Part shown: piece after piece, positions 1-8,234 of the stretch
Position numbering within the stretch: the stretch's first letter is position 1
Layout: every line of letters starts with the position of its first letter
From: Patescibacteria group bacterium
GTDB lineage: Bacteria > Patescibacteriota > Minisyncoccia > Minisyncoccales > JANBVM01
Direction of reading: 5' to 3'
Assembly (NCBI GenBank): GCA_024239015.1
Contig: JANBVM010000008.1
Location: 1-33,625 of the forward strand
Length of the DNA stretch: 33,625 nucleotides
Notes under the pieces: model-generated
What the model saw: only the letters and a program-made list of their open reading frames with translations
What the model was told of the DNA's origin: nothing
Databases searched by the model: none
Translations under genes and position numbers: made by a program

Positions 1-561
1 TTCAACCTCAACCCAATGGCTAAAAATATTATTTTTAATTAGATCTCGATAGAACTTAGTTAGTGCCTCTAAAAACTCCTTGTCAGCTTCATGGCGATCT
101 AAACTTTTCTTTTCTTTAAATTTTCTTTTAATAGAAGTTTCAGGAGAAATCCTAAGATATATTGTTAAATCAGGTCTTGGCAGATTAAATAAATCAGCAA
201 CCTTTAACGCAGTTTCCAGGGAAAACCCCTTTTGGCATTGATAAGCTAAGGTTGAGGTAAAATACCTATCTGAGATTATAAGCTTTCCTTCCTTCTGCCA
301 TTTTCTTATCTTTTCTTTATCTTTCAGAAAATCAGAGAAATAAAGCAAAAATTGGTTTTCTGGTGAAAATTCATATTTTTTATGAAGAAACTGATGAATC
401 AATTCCCCAATCGGGCCTTGGTAATCGGGATAAGTTAATTTCTCAACAGGAACTTTCTCCTCCTTTAAAAAATCAAATAACAAATTAATTTGGGTTTCCC
501 CTCCTGCCCCATCTAGTCCTTCAAAAATAATAAACTTACCCTCAAGAGTATTTTTTTCCAT
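1..561 (-). CDS. tmk: thymidylate kinase (dTMP kinase), 3' end truncated by window edge
   Basis: Minus-strand reading from CAT at 559-561: MEKNTLEGKFIIFEGLDGAGGETQINLLF...ISDRYFTSTLAYQ...LDRHEADKEFLEALTKFY; tmk-like FEGLDG P-loop region, DRYxxSxLAYQ and LID DR motif. Open to nt 1, so absent from the ORF track. Confidence 0.85.
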   Translation of the reverse strand, partial: MEKNTLEGKFIIFEGLDGAGGETQINLLFDFLKEEKVPVEKLTYPDYQGPIGELIHQFLHKKYEFSPENQFLLYFSDFLKDKEKIRKWQKEGKLIISDRYFTSTLAYQCQKGFSLETALKVADLFNLPRPDLTIYLRISPETSIKRKFKEKKSLDRHEADKEFLEALTKFYRDLIKNNIFSHWVEVE

Positions 562-584
562 GTTCTATTTGATTCTACAAAATT

Positions 585-620
585 TTATGAAATAAAAAAA
601 GGGTTGAAAAAAACCCTTTA
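585..620 (-). terminator. intrinsic terminator after the NYN gene
   Basis: Inverted repeat aaagggtt (598-605)/aaccctttt-side (612-619); on the minus strand the stem is followed by a T-run. Confidence 0.6.
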
Positions 621-656
621 TACTAAGCTCAACATTTTCTGTTATTCGTTTAGAAT

Positions 657-1337
657 TCAATTCTCTTTTAGAATCAGTTTTGAATCTTCAAACAGATCCT
701 CAAGAAAATATATTTTATTGGCTAATTTTTGTAGCGAATTTGCACAACTTGTTTTTCCAGCAACAACCCATACTTCTAAGCCAAGTTTTTTAGCCTTTTC
801 AAGGAGTTCAACGAAGATACTGTCTCCTGAGACTATAATTATTCTCTCCAGTGTTGTTTCTCGTCTATCATTGGGCTTATCCAGCTCTTCCTTGTCTTCT
901 TCCGAAAATTCCTTGTTTTGTATTTCTTTTTTTTGCAGCTTAACGATTTTTCTTAGTCGTTTAACTTTTTCTTCCAGTAGTTCATTTTCTTCCTCCAATC
1001 TCCAGATTAACAATTGAGCTATTCTAATGTTTATCAGAGAGTCTACGTCTTTCTTAAAGATTTGGAATTCTTTAAACAAAACTTTTTTATCAGATAATGT
1101 TCCCCACAATCTATTTGAAATAAAATATTCAAATCCTGAAAATTTATCGTTTTCTATATCTTTTGATTTCTTTGAACTGTAGCAGAAAAAAATTTCTACC
1201 TTTCCATCTAAAAGATTAATAAAAAACTTGAAGAATCCTGTTAGGTTAGGTTTTACTCCAAGATCCTTTGCCGTCGCAAATAGGTTGGGATTGTCTACTA
1301 TAATTACTGTTCTTCCTGTCATTCTTTCCATCTCCAA
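657..1337 (-). CDS. NYN/LabA-like (DUF88, PIN-like) domain protein with internal coiled coil; likely start at MTGRT (about 1322)
   Basis: TVIIVDNPNLF near the N-terminus, FKKDVDSLINIRIAQ, then RIIIVSGDSIFVELLEKAKKLGLEVWVV typical of NYN strands; intervening heptad-like EEENELLEEKVKRLRKIVKLQKKEI. Confidence 0.6.
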   Translation of the reverse strand: MEMERMTGRTVIIVDNPNLFATAKDLGVKPNLTGFFKFFINLLDGKVEIFFCYSSKKSKDIENDKFSGFEYFISNRLWGTLSDKKVLFKEFQIFKKDVDSLINIRIAQLLIWRLEEENELLEEKVKRLRKIVKLQKKEIQNKEFSEEDKEELDKPNDRRETTLERIIIVSGDSIFVELLEKAKKLGLEVWVVAGKTSCANSLQKLANKIYFLEDLFEDSKLILKEN

Positions 1338-1399
1338 TTATTCTTATTTGTTAAGGAGTCTATTTTACCATAGCAGAATAAAATCAATTCGTCAATCTT

Positions 1400-1431
1400 A
1401 AAAAAACTATCGATTTACAAAATCGATAGAA
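1400..1431 (-). terminator. intrinsic terminator after rplK
   Basis: Perfect 10-bp stem ctatcgattt-aca-aaatcgatag (1407-1429); minus strand continues into TTTTTTT. Confidence 0.8.
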
Positions 1432-1457
1432 ATAAAAAGTGTGTTGAAATCAAACCT

Positions 1458-1880
1458 CTAGTTAATTTCGATCCCCATCTTCTCGGCTGTAGCCCTAATG
1501 ATCTTTATGGCAACTTCAATATCATCAGTATTTAAATCTGCTATCTTTTGCTCAGCTATTTTCTTTAGTTGTTCTTTGGTTATTTTACCAACTTTTTTGC
1601 TATTAGGTTCTCCAGAGCCCTTTTCAATTCCAGCAGCTTTTTTTAACAAATCAACTGTTAGAGGCTGTTTTAAGTTAAAATCATAGCTTCTGTCTTCATA
1701 AACATTAACTACAACTGGAATATTAAATCCTTCTTGACCCTTTGTAGCATCATTAAACTTCTGGCAAAAATCAGCAATATTCACTCCATGCTGAGCCAAA
1801 GCAGGACCTACTGGGGGAGCAGGAGTAGCTTTTCCAGCCGGTATTTGCAACTTGATTCTAGATGTAATCTTTTTAGTCAT
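1458..1880 (-). CDS. rplK: 50S ribosomal protein L11
   Basis: [44 protein letters not shown]; start at Met21 of the listed ORF (CAT 1878-1880) removes the overlap with nusG. Confidence 0.95.
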   Translation of the reverse strand: MTKKITSRIKLQIPAGKATPAPPVGPALAQHGVNIADFCQKFNDATKGQEGFNIPVVVNVYEDRSYDFNLKQPLTVDLLKKAAGIEKGSGEPNSKKVGKITKEQLKKIAEQKIADLNTDDIEVAIKIIRATAEKMGIEIN

Positions 1881-1887
1881 TTGAGTA

Positions 1888-2433
1888 TTAGATTTTTTTA
1901 ATCTGTAAAGAGTCCAGTTCCACTGGAGTATCTCTGCCAAACATATTTACCAAAACCTTTATTTTCCCTTTCTCTTCATCGATCTCTGAAACTTTACCAT
2001 CAAAATCCTTAAAAGGGCCGTCAGTAATTTTAACTAAATCACCTATTTTAACTTCTATCTTGTACTGCGGTTCTTTCACTTCCATTCTCTTTTTTAAACT
2101 CTCAACCTCCTTTTCTGAAACTGGAACCGGAACAGTTCCAGCCCCAATAAACCCGGTAACATTAGGGGTATTTCTGACCACATACCAAGAATCATCAGTA
2201 ACTATCATCTCAACTAAAACATAACCTGGATAAACTTTTTCCTCAACCACTTTTCTCTTGCCCGCTTTAATCTTTATCTTTTTTTCTTTCGGCACAATTA
2301 CATCAAAAATCTTGTCTTCCATTCCCAAAGACTCTATTCTTTGTTTTAAATTCTTAGCCACTGATTCTTCGTATCCTGAATAGGTGTGTAAAACATACCA
2401 TTCTCTTTTTTTAGGTAATTTTTGTTTTGGCAT
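1888..2433 (-). CDS. nusG: transcription termination/antitermination factor NusG
   Basis: [49 protein letters not shown] and KOW region [18 protein letters not shown]. Confidence 0.95.
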   Translation of the reverse strand: MPKQKLPKKREWYVLHTYSGYEESVAKNLKQRIESLGMEDKIFDVIVPKEKKIKIKAGKRKVVEEKVYPGYVLVEMIVTDDSWYVVRNTPNVTGFIGAGTVPVPVSEKEVESLKKRMEVKEPQYKIEVKIGDLVKITDGPFKDFDGKVSEIDEEKGKIKVLVNMFGRDTPVELDSLQIKKI

Positions 2434-2458
2434 GGTTAGTAATTTGTTATGGTAAAAG

Positions 2459-2662
2459 CTAAAGGATAAACTTATTCAATAAAGCCGTAAACATAAGATC
2501 TATCCCTCCCAAATACATAGCAACTGCTATTGAAAAAGCAATTGTAATTAGGGTGTATCTTATTGTTTCCTTTTTTGTAGGCCAATTAACCTTTTTTATC
2601 TCTATTCTAATCTCTTTAAAGAAAATATTAATTTTTGTTGGAATTTTACCAATGTTGATCAT
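2459..2662 (-). CDS. secE: preprotein translocase subunit SecE
   Basis: 67 aa, EIRIEIKKVNWPTKKETIRYT plus one TM helix; adjacent to nusG. Confidence 0.9.
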   Translation of the reverse strand: MINIGKIPTKINIFFKEIRIEIKKVNWPTKKETIRYTLITIAFSIAVAMYLGGIDLMFTALLNKFIL

Positions 2663-2670
2663 AGATTTAA

Positions 2671-4632
2671 TTAAACATCAATATTTTTTGCTTTTTTAGC
2701 GTATGTCTGAATAAACTTTTTTCTTGCCGGAACCTCTTTTCCCATCAAAATATCAAATATTTTATCTGCCTGTCTTGCGTCTTCAATGGTTACTTTAAGA
2801 AAAACTCTATTTTCAGGGTCCATGGTTGTTTCCCATAACTCTCCAGGATTCATCTCTCCCAATCCCTTGTATCTCTGAATATTTATTCCAGCAGTCTTTT
2901 TCAATGATTTTAAAATATTTTCCTTCTGATCTTCCGTATAGGCGTATTCAACATTTTTCCCAACCTTAATCTTATAAAGAGGAGGTTGGGCAATATATAG
3001 ATATCCTCTATCAATTAGAGGTTTAAAGTAACGGTAGAATAAAGTCAATAGCAATGTTTTAATATGATTACCATCAGAATCTGCGTCAGTCATTATAACT
3101 ATTCGATGATATCTTGTTTTCTCAATATCAAAATCTTCAGCAATGGCAGCCCCCAAAGCAATGACCAAGGATTTAATCTCATTTGAGGCTAGAATCCTAT
3201 CGAGACGAGCTCTCTCTACGTTTAATATCTTACCGCGAAGGGGCAAAATAGCCTGGAAGTGACGATCTCTGGCCTGTTTTGAGGTTCCACCAGCTGAAAC
3301 TCCCTCAACAATGAATATCTCTGAATCTTCTGGTCTTTTGGAGATGCAATCAGCTAATTTTCCCGGCAAAGATAAACCGTCTAGTATTCTCTTTCTTAAA
3401 ATTGTGTCTTTGGCGGCTTTGGCAGCTCTTCTTGCCTTCTGGGCCAAAACAAACTTTTGGATTATAGCTTTGGCGTCATTAGGGTTTCTTTCTAAGAAAT
3501 CAGATAAAGCTGAACTTACTACCTGTTCGACTGCTGATTTAGCCTCTGTATTGCCTAATTTTGACTTTGTCTGTCCTTCAAATTGAGGATCAACAATCTT
3601 AATCGAAACCACTCCTGTCAAACCATCTCTGGTGTCTTCTCCGGTAAAGTTTCCTTCATTTTCCTTTAAGATACTATTCCTCTTGGCATAATCGTTAAAC
3701 GTCCTGGTTAAAGCTGCTCTAAACCCACTCAAATGAGTCCCTCCCTCTGGGGTATAAACATTGTTAGCAAAAGATTCTTCGACACATTCATATTCATCAG
3801 TATAGCGGAAAGCAGCTTCTACTAAAGTTCCGTTTCTCTCTCCAGAACAATAAAAAGTATTTTGATGAACCGGAGGATTGCCTCGGATCAAATAGCTGAC
3901 ATATGAAATTATACCTCCTTCGAAATAAAAAGTGTAACTACTTTTTGGTTTTACTGTTTGATCTGAAAAAGTAATTTTTAGTCCCTTAGTTAAATAGGCC
4001 TGCTGACGGAGATAGTTTAAAATCTTTTTCTTGTTGAACTTTATCTCCTTAAAAATACTTGGGTCTGGCTCAAAAGTTATAATTGTTCCGCTTCTCTTAC
4101 ACCTGCCTATTTTCTTGAGTTTTGTTTTTACTTTCCCTTTTGAATACTCTTGTGAATATTTGGTACCGTCACGACAAACTTCGGCTTTCATGTATCCTGA
4201 CAAGGCGCAAACCACAGAGACCCCAACCCCATGCAAGCCCCCGGTGGAAACATAAGCCTTTCCTCCAAACTTTGCTCCAGCGTGCAGAGTTGTCATCACA
4301 GTTTCTAGGGCTGATTTTTTTGTTTGGGGATGTTTATCCACTGGTATACCTCTTCCATCATCTTCAACCTTAACTCTATTATTTGGCAAAATATCAATCT
4401 CAATCTCACTGGAATGGCCCATAATTGCTTCGTCAATGCTGTTACCCACGCATTCTTTGATTAAATGATGTAAGCCTTCAGATCCTGTTGATCCAATATA
4501 CATGCCAGGCCTCTTTCTAACAGGTTCCAAGCCCTTTAGGACATAGATATCCTTTGCGGTATATCCTGATTTAGGTTTTTTAATCTTCTTTGCTTTCCCT
4601 ATTTTTTTTATTTCCTTTGTTTTTTTCTTCAT
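2671..4632 (-). CDS. gyrB: DNA gyrase subunit B, with Lys-rich N-terminal extension
   Basis: GLEPVRKRPGMYIGS, STGGLHGVGVSVV, Toprim EGVSAGGTSKQARDR, PLRGKILNVE, DADSDGNHI, QRYKGLGEMNPGELWETTMD. Confidence 0.9.
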   Translation of the reverse strand: MKKKTKEIKKIGKAKKIKKPKSGYTAKDIYVLKGLEPVRKRPGMYIGSTGSEGLHHLIKECVGNSIDEAIMGHSSEIEIDILPNNRVKVEDDGRGIPVDKHPQTKKSALETVMTTLHAGAKFGGKAYVSTGGLHGVGVSVVCALSGYMKAEVCRDGTKYSQEYSKGKVKTKLKKIGRCKRSGTIITFEPDPSIFKEIKFNKKKILNYLRQQAYLTKGLKITFSDQTVKPKSSYTFYFEGGIISYVSYLIRGNPPVHQNTFYCSGERNGTLVEAAFRYTDEYECVEESFANNVYTPEGGTHLSGFRAALTRTFNDYAKRNSILKENEGNFTGEDTRDGLTGVVSIKIVDPQFEGQTKSKLGNTEAKSAVEQVVSSALSDFLERNPNDAKAIIQKFVLAQKARRAAKAAKDTILRKRILDGLSLPGKLADCISKRPEDSEIFIVEGVSAGGTSKQARDRHFQAILPLRGKILNVERARLDRILASNEIKSLVIALGAAIAEDFDIEKTRYHRIVIMTDADSDGNHIKTLLLTLFYRYFKPLIDRGYLYIAQPPLYKIKVGKNVEYAYTEDQKENILKSLKKTAGINIQRYKGLGEMNPGELWETTMDPENRVFLKVTIEDARQADKIFDILMGKEVPARKKFIQTYAKKAKNIDV

Positions 4633-4650
4633 TTTTTAATTTTAAGAATA

Positions 4651-6678
4651 TTACTTCCTAATCTCCCAACCTGACTCTTTCTCTAAGGCTTTAACTATTT
4701 TATTTTGGACCTTATCTATCTCTTCTGAAGACAATGTTCTATCTTCTGCCTGATAAATTATGTGAAATGCTAAATTCTTTTTTCCTTCTGGAAGTTCCTC
4801 CCCATCATAAATATCAAATAAATCTATATCTTTAATCAACATTCCTCCTAATCTTTCAATCTTATTCAAAATCTGTTCAACCGAAACCTGTCTTGGAACT
4901 AAGATAGCTATATCTCTTACTGCAGAAGGATAAGGAGAGATTGGCCTGTATTCCTTCTCTTCGGAAACAAGTTTTAGTACTTTTTCAAAATCAAAATCAA
5001 AAACTACTACTTTTGGCTCTAGTTTTAGCTGGTCTGTAATTTTAGAAGAGATCTCTCCCAGAAAACCTATCTCTTCTTGATCGACTTTAATTTCAGCTAG
5101 CTTTTTAGAATGCCAGATAGATATTTCTGATTCTTCAGGAGTGGGCTGATATTGATCATACCAAATCCCACTGATTCCCAGCTTGTTTAAAAGTAAATCA
5201 ACAATTCCTTTGGCCATATAGAATGCATCTCCTGATATAACTCCGGTGAGAGCTTTTTTTTCTTTTGTTTTTTCCTTTTTAAAAATTTTCCCTGATTCAA
5301 AAATTTTAATATCTTTAAACAATTTTTGATTTCTTTTGAGGTTATTTAAGAGATTTGGAATTAGGCTCGGCCTTAAATATTGATAATCAGCGCTGGTTGG
5401 ATTAATTACCTCTATTAAATTAGAAGCACTGTGGTTAAAGATTTTAGCCTGGTTTCTATTAATAAAAGAATTGCTATAGACTTCGGTGAATCCGGCTTCT
5501 TTTAATATCGACTTTGTCATATCTTCCCAGAAAATATCAATGTTTTTTTCTGGAGGAATTATGGCTGAAACTGGAAAAACAGAATGAATCTTGTGATAGC
5601 CATAGACTCTACCAATTTCCTCAATTAAATCTTCTGGAATAGAAATGTCCAGTCTATAAGTAGGAACCTCAACCATGATGTAGCCAGACTTCATTTTTTT
5701 AATCCCAAAATCCAACCTCTCTAGTATTCTATTAATTTTACTGTCTGAAATCTCTACTCCCAATAAACTTCTCACATAACCCAAATATAATTTAATTTTC
5801 TTTGGCAATGCTTTTTTGGGATAAAAATCAATTAAACCCTGGTAGGTTTTTCCGCCAGTCAATTCTTCTATTAAGTAAGCTGCCCTATCTATTGCTGATT
5901 CAGTTAAATCCAAGTCCAATCCATGTTCAAAACGCCAAGAAGCATCTGTTTTTAAATCTATTTTTTTGGAACCTGATCGGATGACAGCTGGATCAAAATT
6001 AGCTGATTCTAAAACAATAGTCTTTGTTTTTTTGTCTATTTGGGCTTTTTTACCCCCCTTTATACCGGCAATTGCCAAAGGACCTTTTTCATCAGCAATA
6101 ATCAAAATGTCCTTATCCAGACTATATCTTTCATTGTCTAAAGTAATGATTCTTTCTCCTTTTTCAGCCCTTCTAACAGTGATTTTCTGCTTTGAAATCT
6201 TGGCTCGATCAAAAGCATGGAGGGGCTGACCGGTTTCCAGCATTACATAGTTTGCAATATCAACTACATTATTAATCGACTTCAAGCCCAGAACCCTTAA
6301 TCTATCTCTAATCCATTTTGGTGAATAGCCTACCTTTACGCCATCAATAACTCTGACAGTATATCTTAAGCAGTCATTTTTATCATTAACTTTGACCTCT
6401 ATTAAATCTTTGGCTTTTTGTTCTTGTTCTTTTAGTTTCGAACCCCCAAATTGCAGTTTGATGTTTAAAACGGCTGATATTTCCCTAGCTATTCCTAAAT
6501 GAGAAAAGCAATCAGGGCCTCTGTTTGGCAGTATATCAATATCTAACAGCCAATCCTTTCCTGTTTTTATCACTTCTTCGACCTGAAAACTATGCATTGT
6601 CAAAGCCTCTGCCAGTTTTTTCGGTTCTGGAAGTTGTTTCTTGAAAAATGATTGTAGCCAATTATAAGAAAAAGTCAT
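4651..6678 (-). CDS. pheT: phenylalanine--tRNA ligase beta subunit (short form, no N-terminal tRNA-binding OB insert)
   Basis: MTFSYNWLQSFFKKQLPEPKKLAEALTMHSFQVEEV, DIDILPNRGPDCFSHLGIAREI, B3/4-B5 regions and C-terminal FDX-ACB (YPSAVRDIAILVP); 675 aa; next to pheS. Confidence 0.93.
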   Translation of the reverse strand: MTFSYNWLQSFFKKQLPEPKKLAEALTMHSFQVEEVIKTGKDWLLDIDILPNRGPDCFSHLGIAREISAVLNIKLQFGGSKLKEQEQKAKDLIEVKVNDKNDCLRYTVRVIDGVKVGYSPKWIRDRLRVLGLKSINNVVDIANYVMLETGQPLHAFDRAKISKQKITVRRAEKGERIITLDNERYSLDKDILIIADEKGPLAIAGIKGGKKAQIDKKTKTIVLESANFDPAVIRSGSKKIDLKTDASWRFEHGLDLDLTESAIDRAAYLIEELTGGKTYQGLIDFYPKKALPKKIKLYLGYVRSLLGVEISDSKINRILERLDFGIKKMKSGYIMVEVPTYRLDISIPEDLIEEIGRVYGYHKIHSVFPVSAIIPPEKNIDIFWEDMTKSILKEAGFTEVYSNSFINRNQAKIFNHSASNLIEVINPTSADYQYLRPSLIPNLLNNLKRNQKLFKDIKIFESGKIFKKEKTKEKKALTGVISGDAFYMAKGIVDLLLNKLGISGIWYDQYQPTPEESEISIWHSKKLAEIKVDQEEIGFLGEISSKITDQLKLEPKVVVFDFDFEKVLKLVSEEKEYRPISPYPSAVRDIAILVPRQVSVEQILNKIERLGGMLIKDIDLFDIYDGEELPEGKKNLAFHIIYQAEDRTLSSEEIDKVQNKIVKALEKESGWEIRK

Positions 6679-6680
6679 GA

Positions 6681-7703
6681 TTAAAACTGATTAAGGAATC
6701 TTAAGTCTCCTGAATAAAATAATCTAATATCATTTATTTTGTATTTAATCATTGTCAGCCTGTCCAACCCCATTCCAAAAGCAAAACCCTGCCAGTTTCT
6801 AGGGTTCAAACCAGAGTTCTTTAAAACATTAGGATGAATCATGCCTGATCCCATAATTTCAATCCATCCTGTTTGCTTACAAACAGAACACTCCTTACCT
6901 GAACATATGGGACAAGAAAGATCTATCTCAAAAGATGGTTCGGTAAAAGGAAAATAGCTGGGGCGGAGACGGATATTAATATCTTTTTCAAAGAATTTTT
7001 TGAAGAATTCTTCTATTACAGCTTTAAAATTGGCCACTGAAACTTCTTTATCAAGCATTAACCCTTCTACCTGATAGAAATTAATCTCGTGGGAGGCATC
7101 GGTAGCCTCATGACGAAAAATACGGCCAGGCACAATAATTTTCAAAGGCGGATTCCTTCTTTCAATATATCGGACTTGAACTGGTGAAGTGTGGGTACGT
7201 AATAATAGTCCGGTTTTTAAATAAAAAGTATCCCACATGTCTCTGGCTGGATGGTCTTTAGGGATATTTAAAGCATCGAAGTTATACCACTCAGTTTCAA
7301 TCTCAGGTCCATCAATTACTGAAAATCCCATTGACTGAAATATCTCTTCTATTTTTTTCTTGGTTTGAGTCAAGGGATGCAGATGACCAAAAACTGGTTT
7401 TTTACCAGGGATCGTAATATCAACCCACTCCGCCTCCTCAGCTGATTTCCTTACCTCTTCTTTTATCTCTTGAGTTTTGGCATCAAGTTCCAATATTAAA
7501 AAGGCTTTTAACTCATTAGCCTCTTTACTCATTTTCAACCTCTTTTTTTCTGACATTTTAGCCAAAGAACCCAAAATCTGAGAAACCTTGCCCTGTTTGC
7601 CCAAATATCGCTTAAAAATCTGATTCAATTCTATTAGGTTTTTGCTCTTTTTTATCTCTTTTTCAGCCCTTTTTTTGGTCGTTTTTAGGTGAATTTTTGC
7701 CAT
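6681..7703 (-). CDS. pheS: phenylalanine--tRNA ligase alpha subunit
   Basis: HPLTQTKKKIEEIFQSMGFSVIDGPEIETEWYNFDALNIPKDHPARDMWDTFYL, GFAFGMGLDRLTMIKYKINDIRLFYSGDLRFLNQF. Confidence 0.96.
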   Translation of the reverse strand: MAKIHLKTTKKRAEKEIKKSKNLIELNQIFKRYLGKQGKVSQILGSLAKMSEKKRLKMSKEANELKAFLILELDAKTQEIKEEVRKSAEEAEWVDITIPGKKPVFGHLHPLTQTKKKIEEIFQSMGFSVIDGPEIETEWYNFDALNIPKDHPARDMWDTFYLKTGLLLRTHTSPVQVRYIERRNPPLKIIVPGRIFRHEATDASHEINFYQVEGLMLDKEVSVANFKAVIEEFFKKFFEKDINIRLRPSYFPFTEPSFEIDLSCPICSGKECSVCKQTGWIEIMGSGMIHPNVLKNSGLNPRNWQGFAFGMGLDRLTMIKYKINDIRLFYSGDLRFLNQF

Positions 7704-7716
7704 ATTATCTAAGCTA

Positions 7717-7745
7717 ATTTTACCTTAAATTTAATACAAAAGCAA
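7717..7745 (-). promoter_or_regulatory. sigma70-type promoter for pheST
   Basis: Minus strand TTGCTT (7740-7745), 17-bp spacer, TAAAAT (7717-7722); ATG of pheS lies 13 nt beyond the -10. Confidence 0.5.
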
Positions 7746-7760
7746 GGTATTTTATACGTA

Positions 7761-7794
7761 AAAACTGCCCAACAATGAGCAGTTTCTGTTTAAT
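7761..7794 (-). terminator. hairpin/terminator-like element (related to 30381-30414)
   Basis: aaactgc..gcagttt inverted repeat; minus-strand T-run after the stem (GGGCAGTTTTTAC). Confidence 0.6.
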
Positions 7795-7840
7795 CTTCTT
7801 TTCCCAGATCACAATTGAATAATTATGAGCTCGAAAAAAG

Positions 7841-7998
7841 AAGGAGGTGAGCAGTTATTAACCCACCTCTGTAAGGAAGTGGGCAGTTATTAACCCACCT
7901 CTGTAAGGAAGTGGGCAGTTATTAACCCACCTCTGTAAGGAAGTGGGCACTTATTAAGTAATGTAAGCGCAAGGAGCCCACCCCTGTAAAGAACGCTA
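7841..7998. repeat. 32-bp tandem repeat, 3 exact units plus degenerate flanking units
   Basis: GCAGTTATTAACCCACCTCTGTAAGGAAGTGG starts at 7851, 7883, 7915; partial/degenerate from 7947; each unit can form a GTGGG...CCCAC hairpin. Confidence 0.95.
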
Positions 7999-8234
7999 TA
8001 ATCATACTATAGCAAAAAGAGTAAATTTTGTCAAGCCTTACTACAAAACCTCGCCGTAGCAGGGCCTTAAAATGCGGGGATGGTTGAACATAGTTAGAGC
8101 TGGCTACTGGTCTAGATTTTCAGCTGTTGAATCAGCGAAATCTTTCTCTTTTTAGCCTCTTGACAGCATGGTTAGAACTGAATTTTGGAGAAATCTTTTT
8201 AAAAAAGAAAATATAAAAAATATTAAAGATATGT

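Noticed and set aside
604-1017. 137-aa plus-strand ORF
   Set aside because: Antisense to the NYN gene and Ser/Phe-rich low complexity; overlaps a terminator.
1881-1940. N-terminal extension of the rplK ORF ([20 protein letters not shown])
   Set aside because: Overlaps nusG and is not L11-like; start placed at [10 protein letters not shown].
7841-7998. Tandem repeats as a possible CRISPR array
   Set aside because: Units are directly contiguous with no unique spacers, and no cas1/cas2 are present.
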